From Elusimicrobiota bacterium (GTDB lineage: Bacteria; Elusimicrobiota; Elusimicrobia; UBA1565; UBA9628): DNA of 64,000 nucleotides. A model generated the notes under the pieces. It was not told where the DNA came from. It made no database searches and saw nothing but the letters and a program-made list of their open reading frames with translations. Every line of letters begins with the position of its first letter. Positions within the stretch are counted from its first letter, which is position 1. The position numbers were made by a program, and so were the translations under genes. The stretch covers positions 62,001-126,000 of the forward strand of contig JACQAZ010000038.1 of the NCBI GenBank assembly GCA_016194705.1. Reading direction: 5' to 3'. Positions 33,003 through 41,882 of this stretch are shown piece by piece.

Positions 33003-34853
33003 ATGGCCACCCACGCGGCGCAAGGACACGCCAAAGCCCACCCGCACGAGAAGCCGCACCACCCGCATTGGCCGCTGGCCGGGCTGCTGTTCGCCTTCGT
33101 GTTCCTGTTGGGCTGCTTCTCGGTCCACGAGTCGAGCACCTGGATCCACATCAAGACGGGCGCGAAGATCCTCTCCGAGCGCGCGCTGCCCGCAAACGAC
33201 TCTTTCTCCTACACTATGGCCGGACGCCCTTGGACCACGACATCCTGGCTGTCCGACGTCGTGTTCTGCCTGATCCATCGGGGCTTCGGCCCGCAGGGCC
33301 TGGTCGCCTTCAAGGCGCTGGTCGCGGCGACCGCCTTCGCGCTGCTGGTCCCGATCAACCCGGCGAGCCCGCTCACCGCGGTCACGGTGCTGGGTTTTGG
33401 GGCCATCGCCTCGTGGACGGGGCTGACCGAGAAGCCGGCCGTCTTCGACCTGCTGATGCTGGCGCTGCTCATCCGCATACTGCGTCCCCGCAAGCCCTTC
33501 CGCTGGACCGTCGTTCTGCAGGTCGCGGCGGTCGAGCTGCTGTGGGCCAACCTCCACGGCGCGCGGGCGATGTTGGGCGTGTGGCTGGTCCTGCTCAAGA
33601 TCTTCAAGACCTCGATGCGCACGACCCAGAGGGAGCGGCTTAAATACCTCGGCGTCATGGCCGCGGCGCTGTTTGCCCTGGCGTGCAACCCGCACGGCCT
33701 GGGCCTGATCGGCGACACATTCGCGGGCCTCGGGACCTACGGCGCCGCGTGGCGGCCTCTTTCCGCGTGGCTCAATCTCTACGCACTCTTCGCCCTCGCC
33801 GGTCTGGGTTCCTGCTTCGTCGTCCTGCAGGAAGAGTTCCTTTTGACGATCAACGCCGCGACTCTCCTGCTGTATTCCCTGGTGGTCCCCGCCATGCATT
33901 GCGCCTACGTGCTGGCCGCGTGCCCGGTCATCGCCTTGGCCGTGGGGCACTTCGTGGCGTCCAAGCCCATCAACGCCCTGCGGGTGGCCCGCTGGGCCGC
34001 CTTGATGGCGTTCCTGTTCTGGCTCCATTGGACGGCCGTCTTCGCCCCGTTGGGACGCTGGCGCGGCTACGGCGTCACCTCGCTCGACGGCGCCCTGCAT
34101 TTTCTCAAGGAGAACGGCGTGAGGGGCCGCCTCTTCAACGAGGCGGAGGCCGGGGCTTACCTCATCGGCGGCAGCGAGCGTGCCGTCTTCATCGACGAGC
34201 GCACCTCTTTGTACGACGCCTCGTTCGCCAAGGACGCCGCGCGCTGGACCGAGACCCTGAGCCTCGTGAGCGATGTGTACCGCTGCGATTACGCCCTCAT
34301 CCTGAACAATCGCGCGGACTACCCGGCCCGAATCTTCGACGCGGATCCGGCCTGGCGCCTGGCCTACGCCGATGACGCCGCCTTGGTCTACATCAGGCGC
34401 GCCGGGGTGGATGGCTGGCTCGTCGCCAACGCTCTGCCGAGGCTGGCGGCGCCCAACCGTCTCTTCCCCGACGCCCTCGACGAACCGCTCAAACAGATCC
34501 GTCTGGTGCCAAGGGTGATGTCGGAGCTCGACCGGTGGATCCTCGAGGCTCCGGGAGCGGTTCAGCCGCTGATCTGGAAAGCCTACGCCCTAGACCGGCG
34601 CGGGCTCACCGACAAGGCCCGTTGGCTGATGGAGAAGGCGGAAGCCCTTCCGGCCTTTCGCCACGATCCGGAGCTCATGGCCGCGGCTGCTTTTTTCTAC
34701 GCCATGAGGGAGGACGACGGCCGCGCCCGGATTCTCTATCTGCGTGCGGAGCAGATAGCCAACCGCCGCGGCGACGGCCCCCTCCATGCCCAGATATCCG
34801 CGGGGATGGCATGGCTCGCGAATCGGCGCCGCGGCGGCGGCCGCTCCGGCTGA
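33003..34853 (+). CDS. polytopic membrane protein, GT-C-like, unknown specificity
   Basis: A 616-residue protein with a His-rich cytoplasmic N terminus (residues 3-22), about ten membrane segments up to ~350, and a soluble C-terminal ~260 residues. The first loop has HESSTWIHIKTGAKILSERA and PANDSFSYTMAGRPWTTTSW, a pattern seen in bacterial GT-C-like membrane proteins, and LWANLHGARAMLG in the middle. The C-terminal half contains a nucleotide-sugar-unrelated alpha-beta region (YLIGGSERAVFIDER, YDASFAKDA) and a short TPR-like end. A role in glycan assembly is a guess. Confidence 0.6.
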   Translation: MATHAAQGHAKAHPHEKPHHPHWPLAGLLFAFVFLLGCFSVHESSTWIHIKTGAKILSERALPANDSFSYTMAGRPWTTTSWLSDVVFCLIHRGFGPQGLVAFKALVAATAFALLVPINPASPLTAVTVLGFGAIASWTGLTEKPAVFDLLMLALLIRILRPRKPFRWTVVLQVAAVELLWANLHGARAMLGVWLVLLKIFKTSMRTTQRERLKYLGVMAAALFALACNPHGLGLIGDTFAGLGTYGAAWRPLSAWLNLYALFALAGLGSCFVVLQEEFLLTINAATLLLYSLVVPAMHCAYVLAACPVIALAVGHFVASKPINALRVARWAALMAFLFWLHWTAVFAPLGRWRGYGVTSLDGALHFLKENGVRGRLFNEAEAGAYLIGGSERAVFIDERTSLYDASFAKDAARWTETLSLVSDVYRCDYALILNNRADYPARIFDADPAWRLAYADDAALVYIRRAGVDGWLVANALPRLAAPNRLFPDALDEPLKQIRLVPRVMSELDRWILEAPGAVQPLIWKAYALDRRGLTDKARWLMEKAEALPAFRHDPELMAAAAFFYAMREDDGRARILYLRAEQIANRRGDGPLHAQISAGMAWLANRRRGGGRSG

Positions 34854-34886
34854 GCACTAAGTATGGACAAACCCGTCAACGCCTGT

Positions 34887-34892
34887 TATACT
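34887..34892 (+). promoter_or_regulatory. -10 box of the lipoprotein gene
   Basis: TGTTATACT with hexamer TATACT, 18 bases before ATG 34911. Confidence 0.4.
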
Positions 34893-34910
34893 CAGCAGGC
34901 GCCGAGTCAG

Positions 34911-35609
34911 ATGAAAGGAAGAACTGGATTCAGAGCGGCTCTTCTGCTGGCGGGCGCATTGATGCTTGCGTCCTGCAAGCAGCCCAAGTACGCCCACTAC
35001 GCCTCGATCTGGGGCGACTATCAATGCGACGTCCCCTGGGGCTGGCAGGTCGTCACCGACAGCGACAAGAAGGGCTTCACCAACACCAACTTCATAGGGC
35101 CCTTTGATCCCAATTTCCTGATGGGGGCCCCGAGCCTCAGCGTGCGCTGGCACGCCTACAACGCGGCCCACCGCCTTCCCGACGGCGTCCTGGAGATTTA
35201 CTCGAGCGCCGGCGATTACATCCGCCAGGCCCTCCAAGACCTCTATCAGCCCCATCTGACGATGATCGAGAATGTCGGGCCCCTCAAGAAGGGAGAACTG
35301 CTCGACGGCCGGCAGGGCCAGCGCTTCGTCGTCTCGTCGCCGAGCCGCGTGCCGGGAGACCTCAAATGGGGCACCGTGCTCGACGCGGACACGGGCCAGC
35401 CTTACAACGTTCGTCAACACGCTTATGTCGTCATCCCGATGCAGCGGGGATTTTACGTTCTCATCTACCCCGCGACCAAGGAGCGCGACGGGAAGGAAGG
35501 CTATCCCGTCTATGAGCCGCAATTCAACCAACTCGTTCATTCCTTCCGGATTCTCAAGGACGGGCCCGACGGCCCTCCCGCCCCCGCCGCGCCTCAGAGA
35601 CTCCCCTAG
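34911..35609 (+). CDS. lipoprotein of unknown function
   Basis: A 232-residue lipoprotein: signal sequence MKGRTGFRAALLLAGALMLA followed by the lipobox Cys (LASC, Cys22). The mature part looks globular and alpha-beta (GDYQCDVPWGWQVVTDSDKK, APSLSVRWHAY, YVVIPMQRGFYVLIYPATKE), reminiscent of PsbP/DUF1795-like folds used for exported stress or photosynthesis accessory proteins; that match is by eye only. ATG 34911 is chosen over ATG 34863 because the signal peptide begins there and TATACT lies between the two. Confidence 0.62.
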   Translation: MKGRTGFRAALLLAGALMLASCKQPKYAHYASIWGDYQCDVPWGWQVVTDSDKKGFTNTNFIGPFDPNFLMGAPSLSVRWHAYNAAHRLPDGVLEIYSSAGDYIRQALQDLYQPHLTMIENVGPLKKGELLDGRQGQRFVVSSPSRVPGDLKWGTVLDADTGQPYNVRQHAYVVIPMQRGFYVLIYPATKERDGKEGYPVYEPQFNQLVHSFRILKDGPDGPPAPAAPQRLP

Positions 35610-35634
35610 CCGCCGGACTCGTAGTCTGCTAAAC

Positions 35635-35640
35635 TATAAA
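35635..35640 (+). promoter_or_regulatory. -10 box
   Basis: TATAAA eight bases before TTG 35649 and 26 bases before ATG 35667. Confidence 0.35.
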
Positions 35641-35666
35641 GGCTTCCGTTGCAGCGAAAGATCCCG

Positions 35667-36254
35667 ATGGTTGCGATCCGACAAGCTACCTCTATTGCCC
35701 GCCGTCCCCGTTCTCGCACGCGGGACCTGCGCTTTTGCGTGCGCATTAAGGCCAGGCCCGAGGCCGTCTACAGGGCGCTGACCTCGGCCACCGAGCTCTG
35801 CCGCTGGTGGCTTCAAGGCGCCGAGACCGACGCGCGCAACGCCGGGCGCTTTCGCATGATCTGGCCCAAGGTCATGTGCGACCGCGGTACCAACGGGGAC
35901 GGGCGTTCGGCTCGGGTCTTCCCTCCCCATGTTGCCGTGGGCGACAGCGAAGGATATTTTGTCGACCTCGAGCCGGGCCGCAAGGTCGCGTGGATGTGGA
36001 AGCCCCAGCGCCGCAGCGTCGTGCCGCCCTTGTCGAGCTTCTTCATCGCGCCTCACGGCCGCGGCTGCGAGGTGACCTTGCTTCACGGCGGGTTTCCGAG
36101 CCGGTCGGGGGCGGACAGGTACTACTCCGGCTGCGCGCAGGGCTGGGAGGATTGCCTGGCCAAGCTCAAGCTCTATCTCGAGACCGGCAGGACCTGCAAA
36201 TCCTCGGTCCTGAAGTTCAGCGCGCTCAAGGCGGCGGCGAGGTCCTCGAGATGA
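35667..36254 (+). CDS. SRPBCC / AHSA1-like domain protein
   Basis: A 195-residue protein with an Arg-rich N terminus followed by a START-like fold: RFCVRIKARPEAVYRALTS and LCRWWLQGAETDARNAGR match the opening strand and the W-rich segment of AHSA1 (activator of Hsp90 ATPase 1 homologue) proteins. A GWEDCLAKLKLYLE helix closes the domain as in the family. Such domains bind hydrophobic ligands; the ligand here is unknown. TTG 35649, in frame and eight bases after TATAAA, is an alternative leaderless start. The stop overlaps the ATG of rmuC (ATGA). Confidence 0.72.
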   Translation: MVAIRQATSIARRPRSRTRDLRFCVRIKARPEAVYRALTSATELCRWWLQGAETDARNAGRFRMIWPKVMCDRGTNGDGRSARVFPPHVAVGDSEGYFVDLEPGRKVAWMWKPQRRSVVPPLSSFFIAPHGRGCEVTLLHGGFPSRSGADRYYSGCAQGWEDCLAKLKLYLETGRTCKSSVLKFSALKAAARSSR

Positions 36255-37393
36255 GCGCGCTCACCGTGCTTCTCTGCGTGGCGGCGGGCGCGGCGATCTC
36301 GGGCGTCGTCTTTTATCTCGTATTTTTTTCCGCGCGCAAGAACGAGGAGGCCGAGCGGATACGTTCCAAGGAGGAGCTTAGGAGCCTCCTCGAGCTCGCC
36401 GAGCAAAAATTCGCCACCGAGCGCGTGCGGCAATCGGCCGAGCTCGACGAGAAGCGCAAGGCCGTCGAGACCGCCGTCACGCGCCTCTCCGACCAGCTCA
36501 AGGACTACGAGGGGCTCATGAAGACCTTCGAGGCGGAACGCCGAGAAAAATACGGCTCGCTCGAGCGGGGCTTGAAGGACGCCTCCGAGACGACCCAGAA
36601 GCTCGCCTCGACGACGGAGGGGTTGAGGTCCCTTCTCGAAAACTCGCGCGCGCGGGGGCAATGGGGAGAGCGCATGGCCGAGGACATCCTGCGCGCCAGC
36701 GGCCTGCAGGAGAACGTCCAATACCTCAAGAACCGCTCGCAGGAGACCGTCGCCTCGCGGCCCGATTTCACCTTCCTGCTCCCCGACGACCACCGGCTCA
36801 ACATGGACGTCAAGTTCCCGCTCGACAACTACCTGCGCATGGTCAACGCGCAGGCCGAGGAGGAGAGGGAGCGCGCCAAGGACCAGTTCCTGCGCGACGT
36901 CAAGAACCGCATCAAGGAGATCCAGAAGCGGGAGTACATCAACCCCGCCGAGAAGACCCTCGACTACGTTCTGCTCTTCATCCCCAACGAGCAGGTCTAC
37001 GGCTTCATCCACGAGGCCTTGCCGGGCCTAGTCGACGACGCGCTCGTGCAGAAGGTCGTGCTCTGCTCGCCCTTCACGCTCTACGCCGTGCTCTCGATCG
37101 TGCGCCAATCCTTCGACAATTTCTACTTCGCGCGAGCGACCCAGGAGGTCCTGGCCCTGATCTCGAACTTCGCGGCCGTCTACGAGAAGTTCCGCGAGCG
37201 CTTCGCCAAGCTCGGCGACGAACTCGACAAAACGCGCGCCGCTTACGACGAGATCAGTCAGACCAGCTTCAAGCGCCTCGACCAGGCGGTCGCGAAGATC
37301 GACAGGGTCAGAAAAGGCGAGTCGGAGACCGAACCAAACCCCGAGTCCAAAACCCGGGCCCTTCCTATATTACCCGGTAAGCCTCGGGATTAG
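36251..37393 (+). CDS. rmuC: RmuC family DNA recombination protein
   Basis: A 380-residue protein with one N-terminal membrane segment (~5-27), a long coiled coil (~35-115, KNEEAERIRSKEELRSLLEL and onward) and the RmuC nuclease-like domain (~130-345). The latter contains ARGQWGERMAEDILRASGL, RPDFTFLLPDDHRLNMDVKF (the D-x-K of a restriction-endonuclease-like core), LLFIPNEQVYGFIHEA and LVQKVVLCSPFTLYAVL. RmuC limits recombination at inverted repeats in E. coli; the mechanism is not settled. It is coupled to the preceding SRPBCC gene by ATGA. The last 29 bases overlap the end of the convergent patatin gene. Confidence 0.92.
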   Translation: MSALTVLLCVAAGAAISGVVFYLVFFSARKNEEAERIRSKEELRSLLELAEQKFATERVRQSAELDEKRKAVETAVTRLSDQLKDYEGLMKTFEAERREKYGSLERGLKDASETTQKLASTTEGLRSLLENSRARGQWGERMAEDILRASGLQENVQYLKNRSQETVASRPDFTFLLPDDHRLNMDVKFPLDNYLRMVNAQAEEERERAKDQFLRDVKNRIKEIQKREYINPAEKTLDYVLLFIPNEQVYGFIHEALPGLVDDALVQKVVLCSPFTLYAVLSIVRQSFDNFYFARATQEVLALISNFAAVYEKFRERFAKLGDELDKTRAAYDEISQTSFKRLDQAVAKIDRVRKGESETEPNPESKTRALPILPGKPRD

Positions 37394-38246
37394 CGAGCAG
37401 GCGTTCGGCGTCGGCCAAGCCCCCGTCGAAGGCCGCGCGGCACTCCGCCGTCTTGAAGCTCAAGGGACTGATGGTGAGCGGCCTCTCCGGGTGAAAGACG
37501 AAAAAGCGCAGGCCCTTGTCTTTGGCCAGAAGCCTCGCGGCGTCCAGCGAATGGTCGATCTGTCCTTGAAGGAACTGGTTGATCAGCGTGCCGATGTAGG
37601 AACGCAGGCCGAAGGCGGGCCTCTTGAGTTCGGCCGGATGCACGACGCTCAAGAAAACGATGTCGCGCGCCCCGCGCTCGATGGCCGGCAGCAGGTTGAC
37701 GTACGACTTGGCGTTGCCGTCGAGCAGAAGCAGCGGGCCGGAGCCGTTGCCGTCGACCGGGACCGGAGGCAGAAGGAGCGGGATCGAGATCGAGCCCAGG
37801 ATGTGGTCGAGGAGATTCCCGTGCCAGGGGCCGTCGGTCTCGGGCGAATAGACGGCTTGGTGTGTCTTGCCGTGGGCTATGTCGGTCGAGATGACGTAGA
37901 ACCAGCACCGCTTGAGCCGGCGCGCGCGTTCCTCGTCCACGTGCCCCGAGAGATACTCGCGCAGGTGGCGCTGAGAGAAGATATGGACCGGGTTGAGGCC
38001 GGGCCGGAACCGGAAGAAATCCGAGCCCCGCACGTCGCGCCAGACCTTCCACATGCGCTCCATCGAGTCCTGGAAGTAGCCGCAGCCGTTGAGCGCGCCG
38101 ATAGAGGTCCCGAAGATGCTGTGAAAGGAAATCCCTTTCTGGGCCAGGGCGTAGAGGCAGCCGCCCTGCCAGCTCCCCAAAGCCGCGCCGCCGGGAAGGA
38201 CCAGCGCAATGGGGCGGGAACCCAGCGGAGAGTCTTCTGTCGTCAT
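37365..38246 (-). CDS. patatin-like phospholipase
   Basis: A 293-residue patatin-domain acyl hydrolase. The oxyanion motif is PGGAALGSWQGG, the nucleophile elbow GTSIGALNG (Ser ~46), and the Asp of the Ser-Asp dyad lies in LLLDGNAKSYVNLLP. The remaining sequence fits the single-domain cytosolic bacterial type, without a signal peptide or beta-barrel. It should hydrolyse phospholipid or neutral-lipid esters. No Shine-Dalgarno is visible before ATG 38246. The cold-shock gene's terminator separates it from the upstream transcript. Confidence 0.87.
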   Translation of the reverse strand: MTTEDSPLGSRPIALVLPGGAALGSWQGGCLYALAQKGISFHSIFGTSIGALNGCGYFQDSMERMWKVWRDVRGSDFFRFRPGLNPVHIFSQRHLREYLSGHVDEERARRLKRCWFYVISTDIAHGKTHQAVYSPETDGPWHGNLLDHILGSISIPLLLPPVPVDGNGSGPLLLLDGNAKSYVNLLPAIERGARDIVFLSVVHPAELKRPAFGLRSYIGTLINQFLQGQIDHSLDAARLLAKDKGLRFFVFHPERPLTISPLSFKTAECRAAFDGGLADAERLLANPEAYRVI

Positions 38247-38276
38247 GAGAATTCAGTCACGGAAAGGTCTAAATCA

Positions 38277-38306
38277 AGACCCCGCGCTGGCCGAGCCGCG
38301 GGGTCT
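38277..38306 (-). terminator. intrinsic terminator of the cold-shock gene
   Basis: Inverted repeat GACCCCGCG / CGCGGGGTC (9 bp, arms 38278-38286 and 38297-38305, 10-nt loop) followed on the minus strand by TTGATTT. Confidence 0.7.
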
Positions 38307-38324
38307 CTCTTGTCGATCGGATCG

Positions 38325-38531
38325 TTAGATCTTGACGACGTTGGCGGCCTTCGGTCCCTTGTCGGACTGAAGAATTTCGAACTCGACCGCCTGGTTCTCG
38401 GCCAGGGTCTTGAATCCCTGCCCCTGGATGGCGGTGTGGTGCACGAAAACGTCCGCGCTGCCGTCATCGGGGGTGATGAAACCGTAGCCCTTCTGGTCGT
38501 TGAACCACTTCACTTTGCCTTTCATGCTCAT
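38325..38531 (-). CDS. cold-shock protein (CspA family)
   Basis: A 68-residue single cold-shock domain. RNP1 is KGYGFITP and RNP2 is VFVHHTAI, with the aromatic residues that stack on single-stranded RNA or DNA. It starts [14 protein letters not shown], the usual N terminus. Cold-shock proteins act as RNA chaperones. ATG 38531 has AGAGG 13 nt upstream, somewhat far for a Shine-Dalgarno. The leader of about 68 nt from TATACT (38611-38606) is long for this genome, as is common for csp genes. Confidence 0.96.
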   Translation of the reverse strand: MSMKGKVKWFNDQKGYGFITPDDGSADVFVHHTAIQGQGFKTLAENQAVEFEILQSDKGPKAANVVKI

Positions 38532-38605
38532 TTGCTTGTGTAACCTCTTGTGTCTGTCTATGCCCCGCAGCCTTAGCGACGGGTTGGCCCTTATCGGGTC
38601 ATGAC

Positions 38606-38611
38606 AGTATA
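38606..38611 (-). promoter_or_regulatory. extended -10 of the cold-shock gene
   Basis: TGGTATACT on the minus strand, with the start codon about 75 bases downstream. Confidence 0.5.
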
Positions 38612-38624
38612 CCAGAAATCGGAC

Positions 38625-38653
38625 TTGACGCGAGGAGCTTTGGGGGCCACACT
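38625..38653 (+). promoter_or_regulatory. promoter, leaderless start at 38660
   Basis: TTGACG (38625-38630), exactly 17 bp, CACACT (38648-38653), then six bases to ATG 38660. Confidence 0.5.
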
Positions 38654-38659
38654 CCTGTG

Positions 38660-38971
38660 ATGAACGCGAAGGCTCGGGAAGACGATTTTGATCGGGGCGT
38701 TCTCCACTTCCGGAACAGGCGCTACCGCGCGGCGCTGAAGTGCTTCGAGCGCGCGATCCGCAAGGGAGGCGGCCAGTCATTGCCGTACTACCTGAAAGGA
38801 CTCGCCCTCGAGAAGCTGGGCCAGCTCAAGAGGGGCGCGAAGTACCGCGGTTGGGGAGAGGGCGCGGCGGTGCTCGAGCATGAACGGTCGCTCATGCCGG
38901 AGGACTCGGTCGCGGATCTCCGCAAAGAGGTCCAGGCTCTATTGGGTCGCGCGGGCCGTCCTAAGGCCTGA
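38660..38971 (+). CDS. small TPR-like protein
   Basis: A 103-residue cytoplasmic protein. It contains one or two TPR-like helical hairpins ([40 protein letters not shown]) and basic ends, with no signal peptide. Probably a protein-interaction adaptor; no partner can be inferred. GTG 38657 is in frame directly upstream, but ATG 38660 fits the promoter spacing. It overlaps the convergent gene by 11 bp at its 3' end. Confidence 0.65.
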   Translation: MNAKAREDDFDRGVLHFRNRRYRAALKCFERAIRKGGGQSLPYYLKGLALEKLGQLKRGAKYRGWGEGAAVLEHERSLMPEDSVADLRKEVQALLGRAGRPKA

Positions 38972-40358
38972 TCACGATCAGTCGTCCGAGCAGCCATAGC
39001 CAGAGCCTGCCCGGCAGCGCCTTGAGCGAGAACGGCCGTGGGGACCTCTCGACGACGGTGTCGCTCAGCGGAATGTGGCGCGGCAGCCGCGGCAGGGGCG
39101 GCCCCCAGAATCGCTTGATCCAGTCGGCCGCCTGATCCCAGCGCGTGATCCCCAGCAGCTTCTTGGTGCTTTGCCCCTGCGTCAAGGTGCCGAACGCGGT
39201 CTCATTGCCGGCGGCGTCGATGAGAGTCGCGTTGACCTTGAGGTTCTTCTCCAGGGCGAAGTCGAAGAATCTCTTGAACCAGCTCTTGTCCTTCTTGGCC
39301 TCGCGGATCTCCGCGCGCCAGGAGGCCGCGATCTCGTCGGGGATGGGCTTCTTGTCGAAGGCGTCCTGCAAAGTGGGCGTCCAACGGATGCGGCTCTCCT
39401 TGCCGCTTAATGAGAAAGTCAGTCTCAGGTGCGCGGCCCGCGGGTCCTCGATCTTGACGGGCTCGCCGAAGCCCAAAGTCGACATTTCACGCAGCGGCTT
39501 CGAGGTTTGCAGGAAGATGAGCCCGCGGTTCTCCTGGCGCGCCGCGACGACCCAGTTGAAGTGCGTCTCGCTGGCGGTCAGCACCGTGATGCGATCGACG
39601 TTGTCGATGCGGGCGAGTTCCTTGAGGCTCTTGAGCTTTTTCCACCAATAGCGGATCTGCAGGTCGGCCATGCTCTGGGCTGTGATCATCGGCGGCATTT
39701 TGACGAACTCGATCGAGAACAAAGCGACGGCGGCGGCCATGTGGGCGCCGGCCTTCAGGAGAAGCGCCGCCTTGAGGATCTGGAAGGCGGTCTCACCCGC
39801 GTAATGAAGGACCTGAGCGACGGGCCCGAGCTTGGCGGTGACCTCGAGGGGCTTCGAAAGGAGATAGACGGTCGGCCTCGGCGTGGGTAGGGAGGGCGCG
39901 AGAGACGAGGAGACCGCCTCGCCGCGGTTGAGGATGGTGAAATCCGTCGCGACCGGGGAGGCCGGGACAGAGGAGCCGCCTTGAAGGCGCGCGATGAATT
40001 GTTCGGCGACGCCGCTGAGTTCTCCCGGCGAGAGGTTGCGCAGATCCTCGTCAGAATACTTCGCGCGGAGCTCCGAGACCGAGGCGAGCACCGCCTGCGC
40101 CGCGGCGGGGCCGGTGAGCGGAACCTGCGCTATCTGAAGGGGGGAAGGCAAGGACGCCTCCTGGATGCGGCTCGCGAGCAGGACGAGCGTGCCCAGCTCG
40201 GCTGCAGGGAGATTGAGAGCGGGCAAAGCGGACTGTAGGGCCGCGCCCAGCCGGACCATCGGCACGGGTTCGACGCGGCCCGCCTCGAAATTAGCGGCGG
40301 GCAGGACTTGAGCGCAAAGACAGAATCCGGCCAGCGCCAAGGACAGCGCTCTCCTCAT
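38961..40358 (-). CDS. exported protein of unknown function
   Basis: A 465-residue protein with a signal peptide (MRRALSLALAGFCLCAQVLP), then a ~110-residue Ala/Leu/Pro-rich region and a larger domain containing LKAGAHMAAAVALFSIEFVK (possible membrane-active helix, ~215-235), RITVLTASETHFNWVVAARQ, DRAAHLRLTFSLSG-like strands, and a Trp-rich segment (ITRWDQAADWIKRFWGPPLP). A C-terminal hydrophobic stretch ([14 protein letters not shown]) could anchor it. No family recognised. ATG 40358 is seven bases after TAAGAT; the longer open frame lacks a signal peptide at its start. Confidence 0.62.
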   Translation of the reverse strand: MRRALSLALAGFCLCAQVLPAANFEAGRVEPVPMVRLGAALQSALPALNLPAAELGTLVLLASRIQEASLPSPLQIAQVPLTGPAAAQAVLASVSELRAKYSDEDLRNLSPGELSGVAEQFIARLQGGSSVPASPVATDFTILNRGEAVSSSLAPSLPTPRPTVYLLSKPLEVTAKLGPVAQVLHYAGETAFQILKAALLLKAGAHMAAAVALFSIEFVKMPPMITAQSMADLQIRYWWKKLKSLKELARIDNVDRITVLTASETHFNWVVAARQENRGLIFLQTSKPLREMSTLGFGEPVKIEDPRAAHLRLTFSLSGKESRIRWTPTLQDAFDKKPIPDEIAASWRAEIREAKKDKSWFKRFFDFALEKNLKVNATLIDAAGNETAFGTLTQGQSTKKLLGITRWDQAADWIKRFWGPPLPRLPRHIPLSDTVVERSPRPFSLKALPGRLWLWLLGRLIVIRP

Positions 40359-40365
40359 ATGATAA

Positions 40366-40371
40366 ATCTTA
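40366..40371 (-). promoter_or_regulatory. -10 box, leaderless start
   Basis: TAAGAT on the minus strand, seven bases before ATG 40358. Confidence 0.45.
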
Positions 40372-40426
40372 CCGGCGAAAGAGGCTTTCGACACGAGCCC
40401 GAGGACCCAATACGGGTCCGGCAAAG

Positions 40427-40436
40427 GGCCTAGGCC
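40427..40436. repeat. GGCCTAGGCC palindrome, copy 2
   Basis: Identical to the copies at 8438 and 43347; 53 bp before ATG 40490. Confidence 0.6.
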
Positions 40437-40452
40437 GTGCACGGTTTAGAGT

Positions 40453-40481
40453 TTGACACCAGGACATCGAAGTAGCAGAAT
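40453..40481 (+). promoter_or_regulatory. consensus-like promoter, leaderless start at 40490
   Basis: TTGACA (40453-40458), exactly 17 bp, CAGAAT (40476-40481), then eight bases to ATG 40490. The best -35 match in the window. Confidence 0.6.
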
Positions 40482-40489
40482 GAAATCGC

Positions 40490-41872
40490 ATGCTGACGAG
40501 CCTGATCCTTGGATTTCTGGTCGCGGCCGGCGCGCAGGAGACGGCACCGCCGCCGGCCGAGCAGGTCCCCGCAGTATCGACAGAGGCAGCTCAAGCCTCG
40601 GTTTCGACCGAGACCGCACAGGTCGCGGCCGCGGAGCCCGCTGCCCAGCCAGCGCCGGAAGGCGGCGAGGTCTCAAAATGGGGAGCCGTGGGACTCTTCG
40701 CCTTCGTCCTTTTGTTGATCGGGGGGCTCATTTATTTTATCGTGCGCGCGGAGAAGGCTTGGTTTGAGGCCGCGCGGGCGGTCGCGCAGGCTCTTGGCTG
40801 CCCGCATCCTCCCTACCGCTCCAAGAGCTTCACCGAGGACTTCGAGGTCCACCAGTGGGACTGCCAGGGAGTGGCGGTGACCTTGAGCGCGGGCTCGAAA
40901 GGGATGGCCGCCCCGCCCGGCGCGCCGCCCGGCGCCGCCGTGGTGGTCATGAACGCCACGGTGGAGGCGCGGCTCCCTAGGCCGCTGCCTTTCCAGCTCG
41001 CGATCGGCAAGCCCAACACCGTCGAGGGTAACCGGCTGTCCACCGGGGACGCTGAGTTCGATTCGGAACTTTGGGCTTCGAGCTCTCAGGACGGGCTGGC
41101 GCGGCGGCTTCTCGATGATCCGGGCTTGCGCAAAAGAATCCGCGACTTCTCCCAGTCCTCCAAGTCTCTGCCCGCGGTCAGGGCGTGGATTACTCAGGAG
41201 CTTGTGGCAGTCAAGGTCTTTGACCGCAAGCTCCTGCGGCAGTGGGCGCAGGAGGCGGTGTCTCTGGCGAACCTTCTCTCTGAGAGGGCCGCGGCTTTGG
41301 TACCGCCGGCCCCGGGAGCGGCGGCCGGGGCGGCGGCGCCCGCACTTCCCGCGGCCGACCCCCAGTCCCCCTGCCTTATCCTCGCCGCGGTCGAAACCGA
41401 ATTTCCATCTTGGAAAGTGCAGGGGCCGTGTCTGCTCCGGGCGGAAGGTGTATACCTTTTCATCAGGTCCATCGCTTACCACAAGGAGAAAGAGGGCGGC
41501 GCGGGAGAGATCATCGGGGAGGCGATGGGCGAGGGCCTGGGCGGGGCGGTGGGCCGTGCCGCGGGCGCAGCACTCGGGGCGGCCGCCGAGCGGCAGTTCG
41601 AGGATGCGCCCGCGCGGCCCGCAGGAGTCTACATCGGCGCCCGCGCGGATATCGCGCAGCGCATCCCGGGTGCCGCCATGACCGAGGCGCCGGACCTGCT
41701 CTCGTGCCGGGATTTTATCGTCGTTCCCCGCTCCGAGATTCAGAAGGTCGAGCTGTACGGAGGAGGACGCCTCGCTTTTATGACCGCCGGCCTCACCTTC
41801 AAGCTCTACGGCGCTGCGCCCGACGAGAAGGTAAAGGGCTTCCTGGCTTTCCGGGGCTACCCGGTCGCCTGA
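40490..41872 (+). CDS. membrane-anchored protein of unknown function
   Basis: A 460-residue protein. A hydrophobic N terminus (MLTSLILGFLVAAGA) acts as signal peptide, then a Pro/Glu/Ala-rich stretch and a clear membrane segment (GLFAFVLLLIGGLIYFIV, ~67-84). The cytoplasmic part has a ~200-residue alpha-beta domain (EDFEVHQWDCQGVAVTLSAG and following) and a Gly/Ala-rich segment (GEAMGEGLGGAVGRAAGAAL, ~345-365) that resembles a glycine zipper. A C-terminal small domain may be PH-like (YIGARADIAQ, LYGGGRLAFMTAGLTFKLYG). Function unknown. Confidence 0.6.
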   Translation: MLTSLILGFLVAAGAQETAPPPAEQVPAVSTEAAQASVSTETAQVAAAEPAAQPAPEGGEVSKWGAVGLFAFVLLLIGGLIYFIVRAEKAWFEAARAVAQALGCPHPPYRSKSFTEDFEVHQWDCQGVAVTLSAGSKGMAAPPGAPPGAAVVVMNATVEARLPRPLPFQLAIGKPNTVEGNRLSTGDAEFDSELWASSSQDGLARRLLDDPGLRKRIRDFSQSSKSLPAVRAWITQELVAVKVFDRKLLRQWAQEAVSLANLLSERAAALVPPAPGAAAGAAAPALPAADPQSPCLILAAVETEFPSWKVQGPCLLRAEGVYLFIRSIAYHKEKEGGAGEIIGEAMGEGLGGAVGRAAGAALGAAAERQFEDAPARPAGVYIGARADIAQRIPGAAMTEAPDLLSCRDFIVVPRSEIQKVELYGGGRLAFMTAGLTFKLYGAAPDEKVKGFLAFRGYPVA

Positions 41873-41882
41873 CTCTGTTTCG

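Noticed and set aside
30750..34100. A 1116-residue open frame on the minus strand
   Set aside because: It lies opposite two well-supported plus-strand genes, is Arg/Gly/Ala-rich as expected of antisense frames in GC-rich DNA, and has no domain pattern.
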